Shown in pieces: positions 8,424 to 18,163 of a stretch of DNA of 64,000 bases. This stretch comes from Bacteroidales bacterium. GTDB taxonomy: Bacteria > Bacteroidota > Bacteroidia > Bacteroidales > UBA932. Below the pieces are notes generated by a model, which was not told the DNA's origin, ran no database searches, and saw only the letters and a program-made list of their open reading frames with translations. The stretch lies in the NCBI GenBank assembly GCA_017554335.1, contig JAFZIO010000071.1:17748-81747 (forward strand), given 5' to 3'. The position numbers and the translations under genes were made by a program. The stretch's first letter is position 1. Each line of letters starts with the position of its first letter.

Positions 8424-10153
8424 TGACTACGGAACAATTCATAGCGGGGAAGGCAGTAGAGGCAGTGAAGGCTCTATACGGAGCGGACTTCCCCCAGGAA
8501 CAGATGCAGGTCGGCGTGACCCGCAAAGATTTCGAAGGCGACTATACACTGGTCGTCTTTCCGCTTCTCAGGACCTCCCGCCAGGCACCTGCCGTCACGG
8601 CGCAGGCAATAGGGGAGTGGCTCGCTGCCAACTGCCCGGAAATCAGCGGTTTCAATGCCGTACAGGGTTTCCTGAACCTCAGCCTTAGCAACATTTACTG
8701 GCGTGAGAACCTGCAGGAAATAACAGGCAATGCCAATTTTGGCCAGCTGCCTTCAACGGGACGCCGCGTGATGGTTGAATTCTCATCCCCCAACACCAAC
8801 AAGCCCCTGCACCTCGGACACATACGCAACAACCTGCTGGGAGACAGCGTCTCCCGCCTCCTGAAGGCCGCCGGCGACGAGGTCATCAAGGCCACGCTGG
8901 TGAACGACCGCGGAGTGCATATCTGCAAATCCATGTACGCCTGGGAGAAGCTCTTCGACGGGGCAACCCCGGAGAGCACCGGCATCAAGGGCGACCACCT
9001 GGTAGGCGACTGCTACGTGGCCTACGCCAAGCTGGAGAAGGAGCATCCCGAGGTTATCGACGACGTGCATAAGATGCTGGTTCAGTGGGAGGAAGGCGAC
9101 CCGCAGGTGCGCAAGCTCTGGGAAATGATGAACGGCTGGGTGTTCGACGGCTTCGAACAGACCTACAAGGCCCTCGGCATAACCTTCGACCGTACCTACT
9201 ATGAGCACGACACCTACCTGCTGGGCAAGGAACTCGTGCAGAAGGGCCTCGACATGGGCGTCTTCGTAAAAGACCCGGACGGCTCCGTATGGTGCGACCT
9301 CACTGCCGACGGGCTCGACCGCAAGCTGCTGCTCCGTTCCGACGGCACCTCCGTATATATGACGCAGGACCTCGGCACCGCAGAGCGCCGCTTCGCCGAA
9401 TATGAGCTCGACTCGCACATTTACGTTGTTGGCAACGAGCAGGACTACCACTTCAAGGTGCTGAAGCTAGTGCTCGCAAAGCTCGGCTTCGAGTGGGCGG
9501 ACCAGATTTACCACCTGAGCTACGGCATGGTGGAGCTCCCCGAAGGCAAGATGAAGAGCCGCGAGGGTACGGTGGTCGACGCCGACGACCTCATAGAGAA
9601 GATGTACCAGGAGGCCAAAGCTACCAGCGAGGCTTCCGGCAAGCTTGACGGCATACCCGAGGATGAAAAGGAACGCCTTTATCACATGATAGGCCTCGGA
9701 GCCCTTAAGTACTTCATACTCAAGGTGGATCCCAAGAAGACCATGCTCTTCGACCCCAAGGAGTCCATCGACTTCAACGGCAATACCGGCCCCTTCATCC
9801 AGTACACCCACGCCCGCATCTGCAGCATATTGCGCAAGGCGGCCGAGGCCGGCATGAAGGCGGAGGTGGCCGACGACGCAGTGCTGAGTCCCAAGGAGAT
9901 ACGTCTCGTAAAGCTGCTTGCCGCATACCCCCAGAAGGTGGCGGAGGCCGCTGCGGCATACTCCCCGGCTCTCATTGCCAACTACTCCTACGACCTGGCC
10001 AAGGAGTTCAACCAGTACTATCATGAGACGCAGATTCTCAAGGAGCCCGACAAAACGCTCCTCGGCATGCGCCTCGCGCTGATCGGGACTCTGGCCGCGA
10101 CTCTCCGCACGGCCATGGGCGCACTCGGAATCGAACTTCCCGAAAGGATGTGA
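8423..10153 (+). CDS. argS: Arginyl-tRNA synthetase
   Basis: 576-residue class Ia aminoacyl-tRNA synthetase charging tRNA-Arg in the cytosol. The N-terminal additional domain (about 1-110) is followed by the HIGH-type signature HLGH at 130-133 within NTNKPLHLGHIRNN. A KMSK-equivalent GKMKSREGT follows at about residue 375. The C-terminal DALR anticodon-binding domain is present (NTGPFIQYTHARICSILRK onward). Length is normal for ArgS. It begins on the rpoD stop (TGATG), and its own stop overlaps the next gene's GTG start (GTGA), showing tight translational coupling. Confidence 0.96.
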   Translation: MTTEQFIAGKAVEAVKALYGADFPQEQMQVGVTRKDFEGDYTLVVFPLLRTSRQAPAVTAQAIGEWLAANCPEISGFNAVQGFLNLSLSNIYWRENLQEITGNANFGQLPSTGRRVMVEFSSPNTNKPLHLGHIRNNLLGDSVSRLLKAAGDEVIKATLVNDRGVHICKSMYAWEKLFDGATPESTGIKGDHLVGDCYVAYAKLEKEHPEVIDDVHKMLVQWEEGDPQVRKLWEMMNGWVFDGFEQTYKALGITFDRTYYEHDTYLLGKELVQKGLDMGVFVKDPDGSVWCDLTADGLDRKLLLRSDGTSVYMTQDLGTAERRFAEYELDSHIYVVGNEQDYHFKVLKLVLAKLGFEWADQIYHLSYGMVELPEGKMKSREGTVVDADDLIEKMYQEAKATSEASGKLDGIPEDEKERLYHMIGLGALKYFILKVDPKKTMLFDPKESIDFNGNTGPFIQYTHARICSILRKAAEAGMKAEVADDAVLSPKEIRLVKLLAAYPQKVAEAAAAYSPALIANYSYDLAKEFNQYYHETQILKEPDKTLLGMRLALIGTLAATLRTAMGALGIELPERM

Positions 10154-11877
10154 GCCCGGAACAGGCATATATGTTCCCGACCTCCGTCAAGGAGGTGCAG
10201 GCACTCGGGTGGGACTACATCGACGTCATCTTCTTTACCGGAGACGCCTTTGTGGACCATCCGAGTTTCGGTACCGCTTGCATCAGCCGCTGGCTGCAGA
10301 AGCAGGGATACCGCGTTGCTGTGGTGCCCCAGCCCAACTGGCGCGACGATTTGCGGGACTTTCGCAAACTCGGCCGGCCGCGGCTCTATTTTGCCGTGAA
10401 TGCCGGAGCCATGGACTCCATGGTCAACCATTACACCGCCGCCAAGCGCCTGAGGCACGACGACGCCTACACCCCCGAAGGCCGCTCCGGTGCCCGTCCG
10501 GACCGGGCCGTTACCGTCTACACAAAGATACTCAAGCAGTTATGGCCCGATGTACCCGTAGTGATCGGAGGCGTTGAGGCCTCCCTCCGCCGCCTTACCC
10601 ACTACGACTACTGGGACGACCGCCTCATGCCTTCCATCCTCGTCGACTCCGGCGCCGACTGGCTCTGCTACGGCATGGGCGAAAAGCCCATGCTGCAGCT
10701 CACCCGCGCCATCGATCGCGGCTGGTCGAACCGCCAGATCGAGCAATTACCGCAAATCGCTTTCTTCCGTTCCGGAAAGAACGGAGGAGCGGATCCGTTC
10801 GTACTTCATTCATACGAGGAGTGCTGCAAGGACAAGCGGGCGTTCGCGGAGAACTTCCATCATATAGAGATATACGCCAACATGCTGCACCCGCCGGTGC
10901 TCATAGAACCCGTCGGCAACGGTTACGTGCAAGTCAATCCAACCTGTGAGCCCTCCACGACGGAAGAAATGGACTCCTTCTGGGACCTCCCGTTCACCAA
11001 ACTCCCGCACCCCAGGTACAAAGGCAAACGCATCCCGGCGTACGACATGATCAAGGACAGCATCATCACGCACCGCGGATGCTTCGGCGGCTGCAACTTC
11101 TGCACAATCGCCGCCCACCAGGGCAAATTCATCCAAAGCCGCAGCGAAGAAAGCATACTCAAGGAGGTCCGCAAACTCGCCGCCATGCCGGAATTCCACG
11201 GCAATATCTCAGACGTAGGCGCACCGACGGCAAACATGTACGGCATGACAGGAATGGACCCCAAAAGGTGCGAAATATGCCGCAGGAAATCCTGCCTCTA
11301 TCCGGCCCCCTGCGTCAACCTCGACCGTTCCCACGAACGCCTCCTGCGCCTCTACGAACGCATCGATTCCGTCAAGGGCGTACGCCATTCGTACATAGGC
11401 AGCGGCATACGCTACGACCTCTTCCTGGACGAAAAAGGTTTTGTAGACAAGACCTCCTGCCCCTATCTGGAGACCGTAATGCTGAAGCACACCTCCGGAC
11501 GAATGAAAGTGGCCCCGGAGCACACGTCAGACAAGGTGCTGAGCTATATGGCCAAGCCGTCGTTCCGCCTCTTCGAACGCTTGCGCAAGGAGTTCGACGG
11601 CATCAACCGCCGCAATGGCACGCACGTAGAGCTGGTGCCGTACTTCATCTCGTCTCACCCCGGCTGCACCCTCAGGGATATGCAAGAATTGGCACATCAT
11701 CCGGCGCTTAAAGGCATATGGATGGACCAGGTGCAGGATTTCATGCCCACCCCGATGACCACTTCGAGTGTAATGTTCTACAGCGGCATAGACCCCCGCA
11801 CCATGAAACCGGTGTTCGTGGAGCGCGATCCGATGCGCAAGAGACAGCAGAAGGAACAGTTCTTCCGCAAAAAATAG
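10150..11877 (+). CDS. ygiQ: YgiQ-family radical SAM protein
   Basis: 575-residue member of the YgiQ family (UPF0313). The radical SAM iron-sulfur motif CFGGCNFC has cysteines at 311, 315 and 318. Also visible are the family hallmarks GDAFVDHPSFGTA, PQPNWRDD, GGVEASLRRLTHYDYW and a C-terminal HPGC segment. The biochemical role of the family is not settled. I chose the GTG at 10150 because it overlaps the argS stop and gives the usual distance to the TSVKEVQALGW opening; an ATG at 10171 would shorten it by seven residues. A second cysteine-rich cluster (CEICRRKSCLYPAPC) probably binds another metal site. It ends flush against the convergent TapB-like gene. Confidence 0.9.
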   Translation: MSPEQAYMFPTSVKEVQALGWDYIDVIFFTGDAFVDHPSFGTACISRWLQKQGYRVAVVPQPNWRDDLRDFRKLGRPRLYFAVNAGAMDSMVNHYTAAKRLRHDDAYTPEGRSGARPDRAVTVYTKILKQLWPDVPVVIGGVEASLRRLTHYDYWDDRLMPSILVDSGADWLCYGMGEKPMLQLTRAIDRGWSNRQIEQLPQIAFFRSGKNGGADPFVLHSYEECCKDKRAFAENFHHIEIYANMLHPPVLIEPVGNGYVQVNPTCEPSTTEEMDSFWDLPFTKLPHPRYKGKRIPAYDMIKDSIITHRGCFGGCNFCTIAAHQGKFIQSRSEESILKEVRKLAAMPEFHGNISDVGAPTANMYGMTGMDPKRCEICRRKSCLYPAPCVNLDRSHERLLRLYERIDSVKGVRHSYIGSGIRYDLFLDEKGFVDKTSCPYLETVMLKHTSGRMKVAPEHTSDKVLSYMAKPSFRLFERLRKEFDGINRRNGTHVELVPYFISSHPGCTLRDMQELAHHPALKGIWMDQVQDFMPTPMTTSSVMFYSGIDPRTMKPVFVERDPMRKRQQKEQFFRKK

Positions 11878-12582
11878 TTACCTGGAAACTGAATACAGCT
11901 GCTCCGAGCACTCCTGGCGCCCGTTGGTAAAATACGTGTCGTGACGTATCATACCGTAGTCCAGGGCATACCAGGTGTATGTAATCCGGTCCTTTTTATG
12001 CAGCGGGGCTTTCTCCAGTTTGTGCTCGCGAATGACTATGCAGTCAAATGTGCCGGCCGGAACGGTGATGGTTTCGTATCGCACAACCTTGCGGTCCCAG
12101 TAATCGATAGTCATCTTTATGCCGTTCCAGTCTACGGAACTGTGAATCTCTTCGAGGGAATCGCCGGGCTTGATCGTGGGAGCCATTCTTGAAGTGCCTC
12201 CGCTGGCCTGGAAATCAAAAGCGGAGAACATCTGCTTGGCAACTGTGGCTGCTGCATCTGAAATATTCACCTCAACCGTACCATCATTGTAAATAATGGC
12301 AGTGGAGTTGACCGTACCTTTAATCGGACTCTTCACCTTGTCGGAAACGACAGTGGTGGCGAATTTGACCTCCTTCACCCCGTCATCGCGTTTGCGAACG
12401 TCCTTAATGGATATGGTTTGCGTCCACCAATGCTTGTTGCCTTCGGGGTCATAGCGTTCACAGCGCAATTCAGTCCCTTTGGCAGTGCAGAAATAGCTCC
12501 TGACTGCACCGGCGTCGGGTCTTTCCGCCGGAAAGCTTGTCCACAGCAGCGATGCCGTCAGTATAATATTGAAGATTATCAT
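11878..12582 (-). CDS. Secreted TapB/DUF3108-like protein
   Basis: 234 residues with an N-terminal signal peptide (IIFNIILTASLLWTSFP). The rest is beta-rich and resembles the TapB/DUF3108-like periplasmic family: an opening segment about conversion of a peptide-like ligand (SYFCTAKGTELRCERYD), a central DWNGIKMTIDYWDRKV stretch, and the typical closing IREHKLEKAPLHKKDRITYTWYALDYGMIRHDTY pattern read in parts. No catalytic motif is visible. Its ATG overlaps the stop of the transglutaminase-like lipoprotein by one base, so both are probably made together and may act together in the periplasm. The family assignment rests on overall pattern and is moderate. Confidence 0.6.
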   Translation of the reverse strand: MIIFNIILTASLLWTSFPAERPDAGAVRSYFCTAKGTELRCERYDPEGNKHWWTQTISIKDVRKRDDGVKEVKFATTVVSDKVKSPIKGTVNSTAIIYNDGTVEVNISDAAATVAKQMFSAFDFQASGGTSRMAPTIKPGDSLEEIHSSVDWNGIKMTIDYWDRKVVRYETITVPAGTFDCIVIREHKLEKAPLHKKDRITYTWYALDYGMIRHDTYFTNGRQECSEQLYSVSR

Positions 12583-14885
12583 CAGTCTACAAGGATAATG
12601 TTGAAAATGGTATGCCGGGCGTAATAAATATTGCTGGCAAGGGACGGGTTATAACCTTTGGAAATGTAGTAAACTTTGCCGCCTCCGTCGCATACGGCTA
12701 CTACAGGTAGAGTAAGGCCTGGTTTCCCGATGGCGGAAAGGCTCTTCAGCAGACTCTCCGGTGCTTCCTGCAAACGGAATATCAAATCTATACCTTCAAT
12801 TCTGGCATTTCCGGTAACAATCAGAGGTGTAGAATAATACTTGTTTAAGTCTGCCGCTAAAGATTCAAGTTCCCGTATGGCGTGATTAGTAGGCTCCTCG
12901 GTGCGGCTTCCGAGAATTGCAATTATCATGGCACCACGGTGGGCAGCATCATCTGGAAGGCTGCTGATGTCTATATTGCCGATAACCGGCCTGGAAATAT
13001 CCCTGTTCTGTAGAATCAGCGGCACGTAAGTGTCTTTTCCTGCTGGCAGGGGGAAGAACTCCTGCCGTACGAAAATGTACCCGCCGAATCGATTGCCTGA
13101 GGTCAGCACATAGTAACCCTCGTCCAGGCTGTAGGCCTTCTGTAAAGTGGCTCCTTCGTCGTACTCCATCAGCTGCGGGCCACCGTCCGTAAGGGCGCTG
13201 ATGGTGAAATCCCGGTAATACTCGGCCGGCAGATCCCTGACTATCCGCAGGGTGCCCTGAGGAGCCGGCTGCGGCATGGCATCTTCCGAAAAGCGGACGT
13301 CCGACCAGACGTCTCCCGTACGATACTGCAGCTTGCCTGTAACCGGGTCGATGCGGGCGGGGAAGCCAAGGGTGCGGCAGAGGGCCACGCAGAAGATGTC
13401 CCGAGCCTTGGCGTCCGCAAGCCGCGAGCGCCAGACGGCGATTGGAGCGGTACGCAGGCCCTGAGGGTTGCGCCCCTCCCGCAGGCGGATGTTGCTACGC
13501 ACCCACTGTGTCACTTCGTCTGCGCTGCCGAGCTGCTCCACGATTCCGGATGCAATCACTTCGCTTCGGAAGGGGAGCAGCGGCTCGATTTCCACGCGGG
13601 GGTTGAGCACATAAGGATCCGTGCAGCCGTGTGCCCCTTCCAGTGCGTCTTCCAGCACCTCGCGGGAGACGTCCCCCCGGTCCTTGGCGGAGATGAGATC
13701 AAGCAGCCGCTGTCCTTCTGCTCCATGTGCGGCGAGAAAGTCGTCTGCGTCCGGATTGTTGTGGGGGTGCGAATTCCGAATGGCGTCTTCTTCGGCCAGC
13801 CGCAACTTGTTAGCTGCCTCCTGTTCCTGCGTGGCGCCCGTTGGAATCGGGTTTTCGTGCGGCGTCTCTATTATGAAATCGGCGCTGAAGCGCTCGCCGG
13901 CTTTATGGTCCAGAACCACATAGACGCTGTCAACGGAATAGTGGCCTACCTTTGCCTGGCCGTAGCCGAAACGGTCTCCCTTCCGGGCCCAGATATACAT
14001 GTCTCCCAGGCCGGTTTCCAGAGATGCGATGCCGTCGCTGCCGGTAATATAGCGGGCGACGGTGAAAAACTCTGCGTAATTATAAATAGTAAAACCCACT
14101 TCGGCGTCTGCGGCGGGGCAGTCGTCTTCCAATACAGTAACGACTATGTCCTTTGTAGGAACGTAACCGCGGGTGACGTTAATCTCCGTAAAGCACGGGG
14201 TGCGCTGGATTACGCCCTCCGGCCCGTCATAATCGCCGTACACCTTGGTGTGTAGTAACATAGCCTGGGAAACCGGCCCGTTGAACCAGGCGTTGTCCAG
14301 GGTCGGAGCGGGCTCGCAAGCTCCCAGGAAATGCCATTTGCCGTCTACCCAGACCTCTACCCAGGCATGGTTGTCGTCAGTGTGCGCCCATCGGGGCGTG
14401 TACACCTGGCGTGCCGGGATGCCTGCGGCACGAAGGGCGGCCACGGTCAGCACCGACTCCTCCCCGCAACGGCCAACGCCGCGCCGGACGGTCGCTATAG
14501 GTGCACTGGTGCGGGCGTCAGCCGGTTCGTAGCTGGCCTGCTCGTGGCACCAGTGGTTGATTTCCAGAGCCGCCTCTGCCAGCCTTAGCCCCTGCACGCG
14601 GCGGCACAGGGTGTCGGCATACACGGTGCGGAAGTCGTCCAGGCTCTCGTTGTTCACCCTCAGCGGCAGCACGAAGTGGCGGAACTCCCTCTCAGGAATG
14701 TCCCACTGCATCCGATCCCTTACATCCAGCGTCTTGGCTACGTTAGCTTCCCACCAGCTGCGCGAATGGTGCAGGCTGTCAGGAAGCGGCATGTATTCGT
14801 AAAGCCAGTCAGTATATTCCTTCACTTTGTTGCTGCATGAGCAGGCAAGGGTAAGGACGGCAAGTGCGAGGAGCAGACGTTTCAT
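12582..14885 (-). CDS. Transglutaminase-like lipoprotein
   Basis: 767 residues. A lipoprotein signal (LTLACSC, modified Cys at 15 or 17) suggests anchoring to the outer membrane. The transglutaminase-like cysteine-protease core spans about 90-200: Cys140 in GVGRCGEES, His173 in DDNHAWVEVW, then WHFLGACEP, where the third catalytic residue is expected. A carboxypeptidase-regulatory or Ig-like insert follows at ~230-300 (VTVLEDDCPAADAEVGFTIYN), then a second transglutaminase-like region (~430-520, WVRSNIRLRE, IFCVALCRTLGFPARIDP), which seems degenerate. I infer a periplasmic or surface peptidase or amidase. It is translationally coupled to the TapB-like gene and follows the tricorn-like gene by 9 bp. 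Confidence 0.8.
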   Translation of the reverse strand: MKRLLLALAVLTLACSCSNKVKEYTDWLYEYMPLPDSLHHSRSWWEANVAKTLDVRDRMQWDIPEREFRHFVLPLRVNNESLDDFRTVYADTLCRRVQGLRLAEAALEINHWCHEQASYEPADARTSAPIATVRRGVGRCGEESVLTVAALRAAGIPARQVYTPRWAHTDDNHAWVEVWVDGKWHFLGACEPAPTLDNAWFNGPVSQAMLLHTKVYGDYDGPEGVIQRTPCFTEINVTRGYVPTKDIVVTVLEDDCPAADAEVGFTIYNYAEFFTVARYITGSDGIASLETGLGDMYIWARKGDRFGYGQAKVGHYSVDSVYVVLDHKAGERFSADFIIETPHENPIPTGATQEQEAANKLRLAEEDAIRNSHPHNNPDADDFLAAHGAEGQRLLDLISAKDRGDVSREVLEDALEGAHGCTDPYVLNPRVEIEPLLPFRSEVIASGIVEQLGSADEVTQWVRSNIRLREGRNPQGLRTAPIAVWRSRLADAKARDIFCVALCRTLGFPARIDPVTGKLQYRTGDVWSDVRFSEDAMPQPAPQGTLRIVRDLPAEYYRDFTISALTDGGPQLMEYDEGATLQKAYSLDEGYYVLTSGNRFGGYIFVRQEFFPLPAGKDTYVPLILQNRDISRPVIGNIDISSLPDDAAHRGAMIIAILGSRTEEPTNHAIRELESLAADLNKYYSTPLIVTGNARIEGIDLIFRLQEAPESLLKSLSAIGKPGLTLPVVAVCDGGGKVYYISKGYNPSLASNIYYARHTIFNIILVD

Positions 14886-14894
14886 ATAACTAGT

Positions 14895-17800
14895 TTAAGG
14901 CAACTGAGGGAGCCCCAGGTCGTGGAAAGTGCGGTCTGCCGGAACAGGCGGCAGGGGAACGCGGTCTTTAAGCTGCTCCATTGCCACTTCCACGGCCTTG
15001 ATGAGCTGCTGGTCTTCTCCGGCGTACTCTTTGACAGGGTCGTTGTCTATCAGGATATCCGGATCCACGCCGTGGTTCTCCACTATCCACTGGCCTGTCT
15101 TGCGGTCATAGTTTGTGAAGAAGGGGACGCGTACGTCGGTGCCGTCCATGTAAGGCAAGGAACCGGAGATTCCGACTATACCGCCCCAGGTGCGGGTGCC
15201 GACTACGGTGCCCAGGTTGTTGGCCTTGAAGCTCCAGGGGAAGAGGTCTCCGTCGGAAGCGGAGTACTTGTTGATCAACAGTACCTTAGGTCCGGTGTGC
15301 GCCCCGTCGGGTACGGTGCCGGTCATAGAAGACGTACGGCTCATGGTCATACGGTAGACCTCTCTCTTAAGACGTTCGATAATCATAGGGGAGACATTGC
15401 CGCCGCCGTTGGCACGGTCGTCGATTATAAGGGCCTCCTTGTCGAGCTGAGGGTAGTAGTAGCGGGCGAATTCGCTCAGGCCTTCGGGTCCCATGTCGGG
15501 AATGTAGATGTATCCCACCTTTCCTCCGGAGAGCTTGTCTACGGTGGCTATGTTCTTCTGCACCCACTCGTAGTGGTAGAGCGGATATTCGTCAGCTATG
15601 GGCTTGACTACCACCTTCTTGCCTTTTTCCTTGGGCTTGGAGGTGACGGTGAGCTCGGTGAGCACTCCGGCTTTGCCGACAAGCATGCTGTAGATGTTGG
15701 ACGTGCCGCTAACAGGCACTCCGTCGATGGCGGTTATGTAGTCGCCGGCCTTCACTCCTATGCCGGGTTCGGCAAGAGGGGAACGCAGTTTCTCGCTGTA
15801 CGGTGCGCCCTCGAGTATGCGCTCAATCTTGAAGCATCCGCTCTTGTCACGGGAGAGTTCGGCTCCCAGCAGACCCATCTGGATGCGCTCCGGCTTGGGG
15901 TATTCGCCGGGATTCACGTAGGCGTGCCCGGAAGCGAGCTCGGATATCATTTCACCTATGACATAGTTAAGGTCCAGGCGGGTTCGCACGTAAGGCAGGA
16001 GCACGGAGTACTTGTTCTTGATGGCCTTCCAGTTGCGTCCGTGCATGTTCTGCACGTAGTAGCCGTCGCGGAAGGCACGCCATACTTCGTCGAAGATCTG
16101 CGGCCACTCCTGAGAGTAGTCGATAACGGCGACCACGTCGCTCATGTCTATCTTCTCGCCGTTCATCTTGGCCCCGAACTTGGCTGCGGCCCAGCCGCCC
16201 CTTTCGCGTATGAGGGCCATCTTGTCGCCGTTGCGGTAGAACACGTTACCCTTTGCGCACTCCTCGTCGGATCCGGTCGCAAGGTCGTATACCTTGGTGC
16301 CGCCGAAGTCGCCGTGCCATATTTTCTTTCCGTCGGAATAGAAGTTGCGGCCTCCGAAGGGCAGCTTGACGATGCGTGCGAAGATACCGTCAGGGTCGAT
16401 CCTGACCTCCACCGGTTCCTTGGAGTCCTTGCCGTCGGCCTCCGGCTTACTGTCGTCCTTGGGAAGCAGCGGCGAGGGTGTGCCGGCCGCCAGCAGGGCC
16501 AGGTAGGCCGAGCCCATGTTGCCGAGGGTGAAGTTCCACTCGATGCGGCTGTACTGCGGATTTATGTCGCGGTCGGAACTGAATATCAGGTACTTGCCGT
16601 CGGATGAGAATACCGGCGAGCTGCTGTTGTACCACCTTTCGGTGACGGGATACTCCTTGCCGCTCTCCAGATTGTAGACGTACACAATATCCATCTCGTT
16701 CTTTGCAGGTCGGGTATAGGTAAGCCACTTGCTGTCGGGGGAGTAGGAGACGCCGCGGAATTCGGCTTCAGGGTTCTGCATAATCACCTTCTTGGCTCCG
16801 GAAGGCACACTGACCTGCACCAGACGGTTCTTGCGGTCGCTGTAGAGTATGGTCTTGCTGTCGGGGGCCCACTGCAGGCTGCGGATGTAGGTGTCGCTGC
16901 CGCTGGTGAGCTGCTGAGGCTCGCCGCCGGCGGCAACTTCAAACAGGTACACTTCGGTCTCTCCGGATCCGTCGCCTATCCAGGCTATGTACTTGCCGTC
17001 GGGGCTCCAGTCGGCGCTGCGGTCGTTGGACCCGGGTGTGCGGCTGATGTTGCGCGTAACTCCCTTGTTTACAGGGATGTCGAAGATCTCTCCGCGGGCG
17101 GAGGCGACCATCCTCGTGCCGTCGGGGGAAAGGGCTGCGGAAGAGATTGAGGAGCCTACGGCACGCCTTTCGGGGCGGGCCTGCGGGGCGTCGTAGTCAA
17201 TGGTGACGGGCACCCTGTAGCAGCTGCGGTCCTTGGGGTTGAATGCATGAATATAGCCACCCTTTTCGAACACTATGGTCTTGCCGTCGGTGCTGGGGAA
17301 CTTGATGTCGTAGTCGGTAAAATCGGTTACTTTCTCCGTCGTGCCGGTCTTGGTGTTGTAGACGAAGAGGTTCATCGTCATGTCGCGGTCGGAGATGAAG
17401 AAGATTTCGTCGCCTATCCACATGGGGAAGATGTCCTGGGCGTCGTTGTTGGTGATATTGGTGACGCTCTTCCTGGCCGGATCCCATATCCAGATGTCGT
17501 CGGCCATGCCGCCGCGGTAGTACTTCCAGGTACGGAATTCACGCATCACGCGGTTGTACGCCAGCTTCTTGCCGTCGGGCGACCAGCAGCAGAAGCCCCC
17601 TTCCGGAAGGGGAATCTCGCTTGGCATGCCGCCCTGAGGCGATATGGTCCAGAGCTTGCCGGAGAAGCCGTCGCCTATGCGGTTGCGGTAGACTATCTGC
17701 TTGCCGTCGAGGCTCCATGCCATCACCATGTTGTTGGGGCCCATACGGTCGCCCATGTCGTCGCGGGCGTTGGTGGACGTGAAGGTGAGTCGGACCGGCT

Positions 17801-18092
17801 CGCCACCCTCTGCGGGCATAAGGTAGACTTCGCGGTTGCCGTCGTATTCGGCGGTGAAGGCGATGCTGCGTCCGTCGGGGGAGTAGCGTGCGAAGCCTTC
17901 GTAGCCCAGGTGTGAAGTGAGCCTGCGGGCCTCTCCTCCGCCGACGGGTACCCTCCAGAGGTCTCCGGCATACGTGAACACTATTTCTTGTCCGTTGGTA
18001 GCGGGGAAGCGCATAAGGCGGGCTTCTTCGCGAGCCCCGGCGCTGGCCAGGCAGACTGCTGCCGTCAAGGCGGTCAACAATAATCTCTTCAT
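14895..18092 (-). CDS. Tricorn-protease-like S41 peptidase
   Basis: 1065-residue exported homologue of the archaeal tricorn peptidase. A signal peptide (residues 1-20) is followed by six- and seven-bladed propeller-type repeats (~30-590; repeated 'SPDGK' turns such as YSPDGRSIAFTAEYDG), a PDZ domain near 760-830 (GVKAGDYITAIDGVPV), and the tail-specific protease core. Catalytic residues can be matched: SGHAYV (tricorn Ser/His pair), the nucleophile Ser946 in SASDGD, and Glu1005 in VENHGVDPD. It probably trims peptides in the periplasm. It heads a minus-strand set of secreted proteins and is divergent from the plsC-like gene. Family and catalytic assignment are firm. Confidence 0.92.
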   Translation of the reverse strand: MKRLLLTALTAAVCLASAGAREEARLMRFPATNGQEIVFTYAGDLWRVPVGGGEARRLTSHLGYEGFARYSPDGRSIAFTAEYDGNREVYLMPAEGGEPVRLTFTSTNARDDMGDRMGPNNMVMAWSLDGKQIVYRNRIGDGFSGKLWTISPQGGMPSEIPLPEGGFCCWSPDGKKLAYNRVMREFRTWKYYRGGMADDIWIWDPARKSVTNITNNDAQDIFPMWIGDEIFFISDRDMTMNLFVYNTKTGTTEKVTDFTDYDIKFPSTDGKTIVFEKGGYIHAFNPKDRSCYRVPVTIDYDAPQARPERRAVGSSISSAALSPDGTRMVASARGEIFDIPVNKGVTRNISRTPGSNDRSADWSPDGKYIAWIGDGSGETEVYLFEVAAGGEPQQLTSGSDTYIRSLQWAPDSKTILYSDRKNRLVQVSVPSGAKKVIMQNPEAEFRGVSYSPDSKWLTYTRPAKNEMDIVYVYNLESGKEYPVTERWYNSSSPVFSSDGKYLIFSSDRDINPQYSRIEWNFTLGNMGSAYLALLAAGTPSPLLPKDDSKPEADGKDSKEPVEVRIDPDGIFARIVKLPFGGRNFYSDGKKIWHGDFGGTKVYDLATGSDEECAKGNVFYRNGDKMALIRERGGWAAAKFGAKMNGEKIDMSDVVAVIDYSQEWPQIFDEVWRAFRDGYYVQNMHGRNWKAIKNKYSVLLPYVRTRLDLNYVIGEMISELASGHAYVNPGEYPKPERIQMGLLGAELSRDKSGCFKIERILEGAPYSEKLRSPLAEPGIGVKAGDYITAIDGVPVSGTSNIYSMLVGKAGVLTELTVTSKPKEKGKKVVVKPIADEYPLYHYEWVQKNIATVDKLSGGKVGYIYIPDMGPEGLSEFARYYYPQLDKEALIIDDRANGGGNVSPMIIERLKREVYRMTMSRTSSMTGTVPDGAHTGPKVLLINKYSASDGDLFPWSFKANNLGTVVGTRTWGGIVGISGSLPYMDGTDVRVPFFTNYDRKTGQWIVENHGVDPDILIDNDPVKEYAGEDQQLIKAVEVAMEQLKDRVPLPPVPADRTFHDLGLPQLP

Positions 18093-18108
18093 ATTGATAT
18101 ACTTTTTC

Positions 18109-18142
18109 TTTGCGCTAATTTAAGATTTTTTGGCTAAATTTG
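18109..18142 (+). promoter_or_regulatory. Predicted promoter for the PlsC-like acyltransferase
   Basis: TTTG at 18109-18112 and a full TAnnTTTG match (TAAATTTG) at 18135-18142, spaced 22 bp, slightly long. The ATG at 18164 is 21 bp downstream of the box. Confidence 0.5.
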
Positions 18143-18163
18143 AAAAATTTCGCTGCTAACTGA

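Noticed and set aside
12555-12625. Short repeated coding string (FNIIL) at the end of the transglutaminase-like gene and the start of the TapB-like gene
   Set aside because: Only five residues and about 16 similar bases; could be chance in AT-rich gene junctions.
14922-16607. Long open frame (561 codons) opposite the tricorn-like gene
   Set aside because: It is the antisense shadow of a gene with full catalytic motifs; its translation has no recognisable domain.
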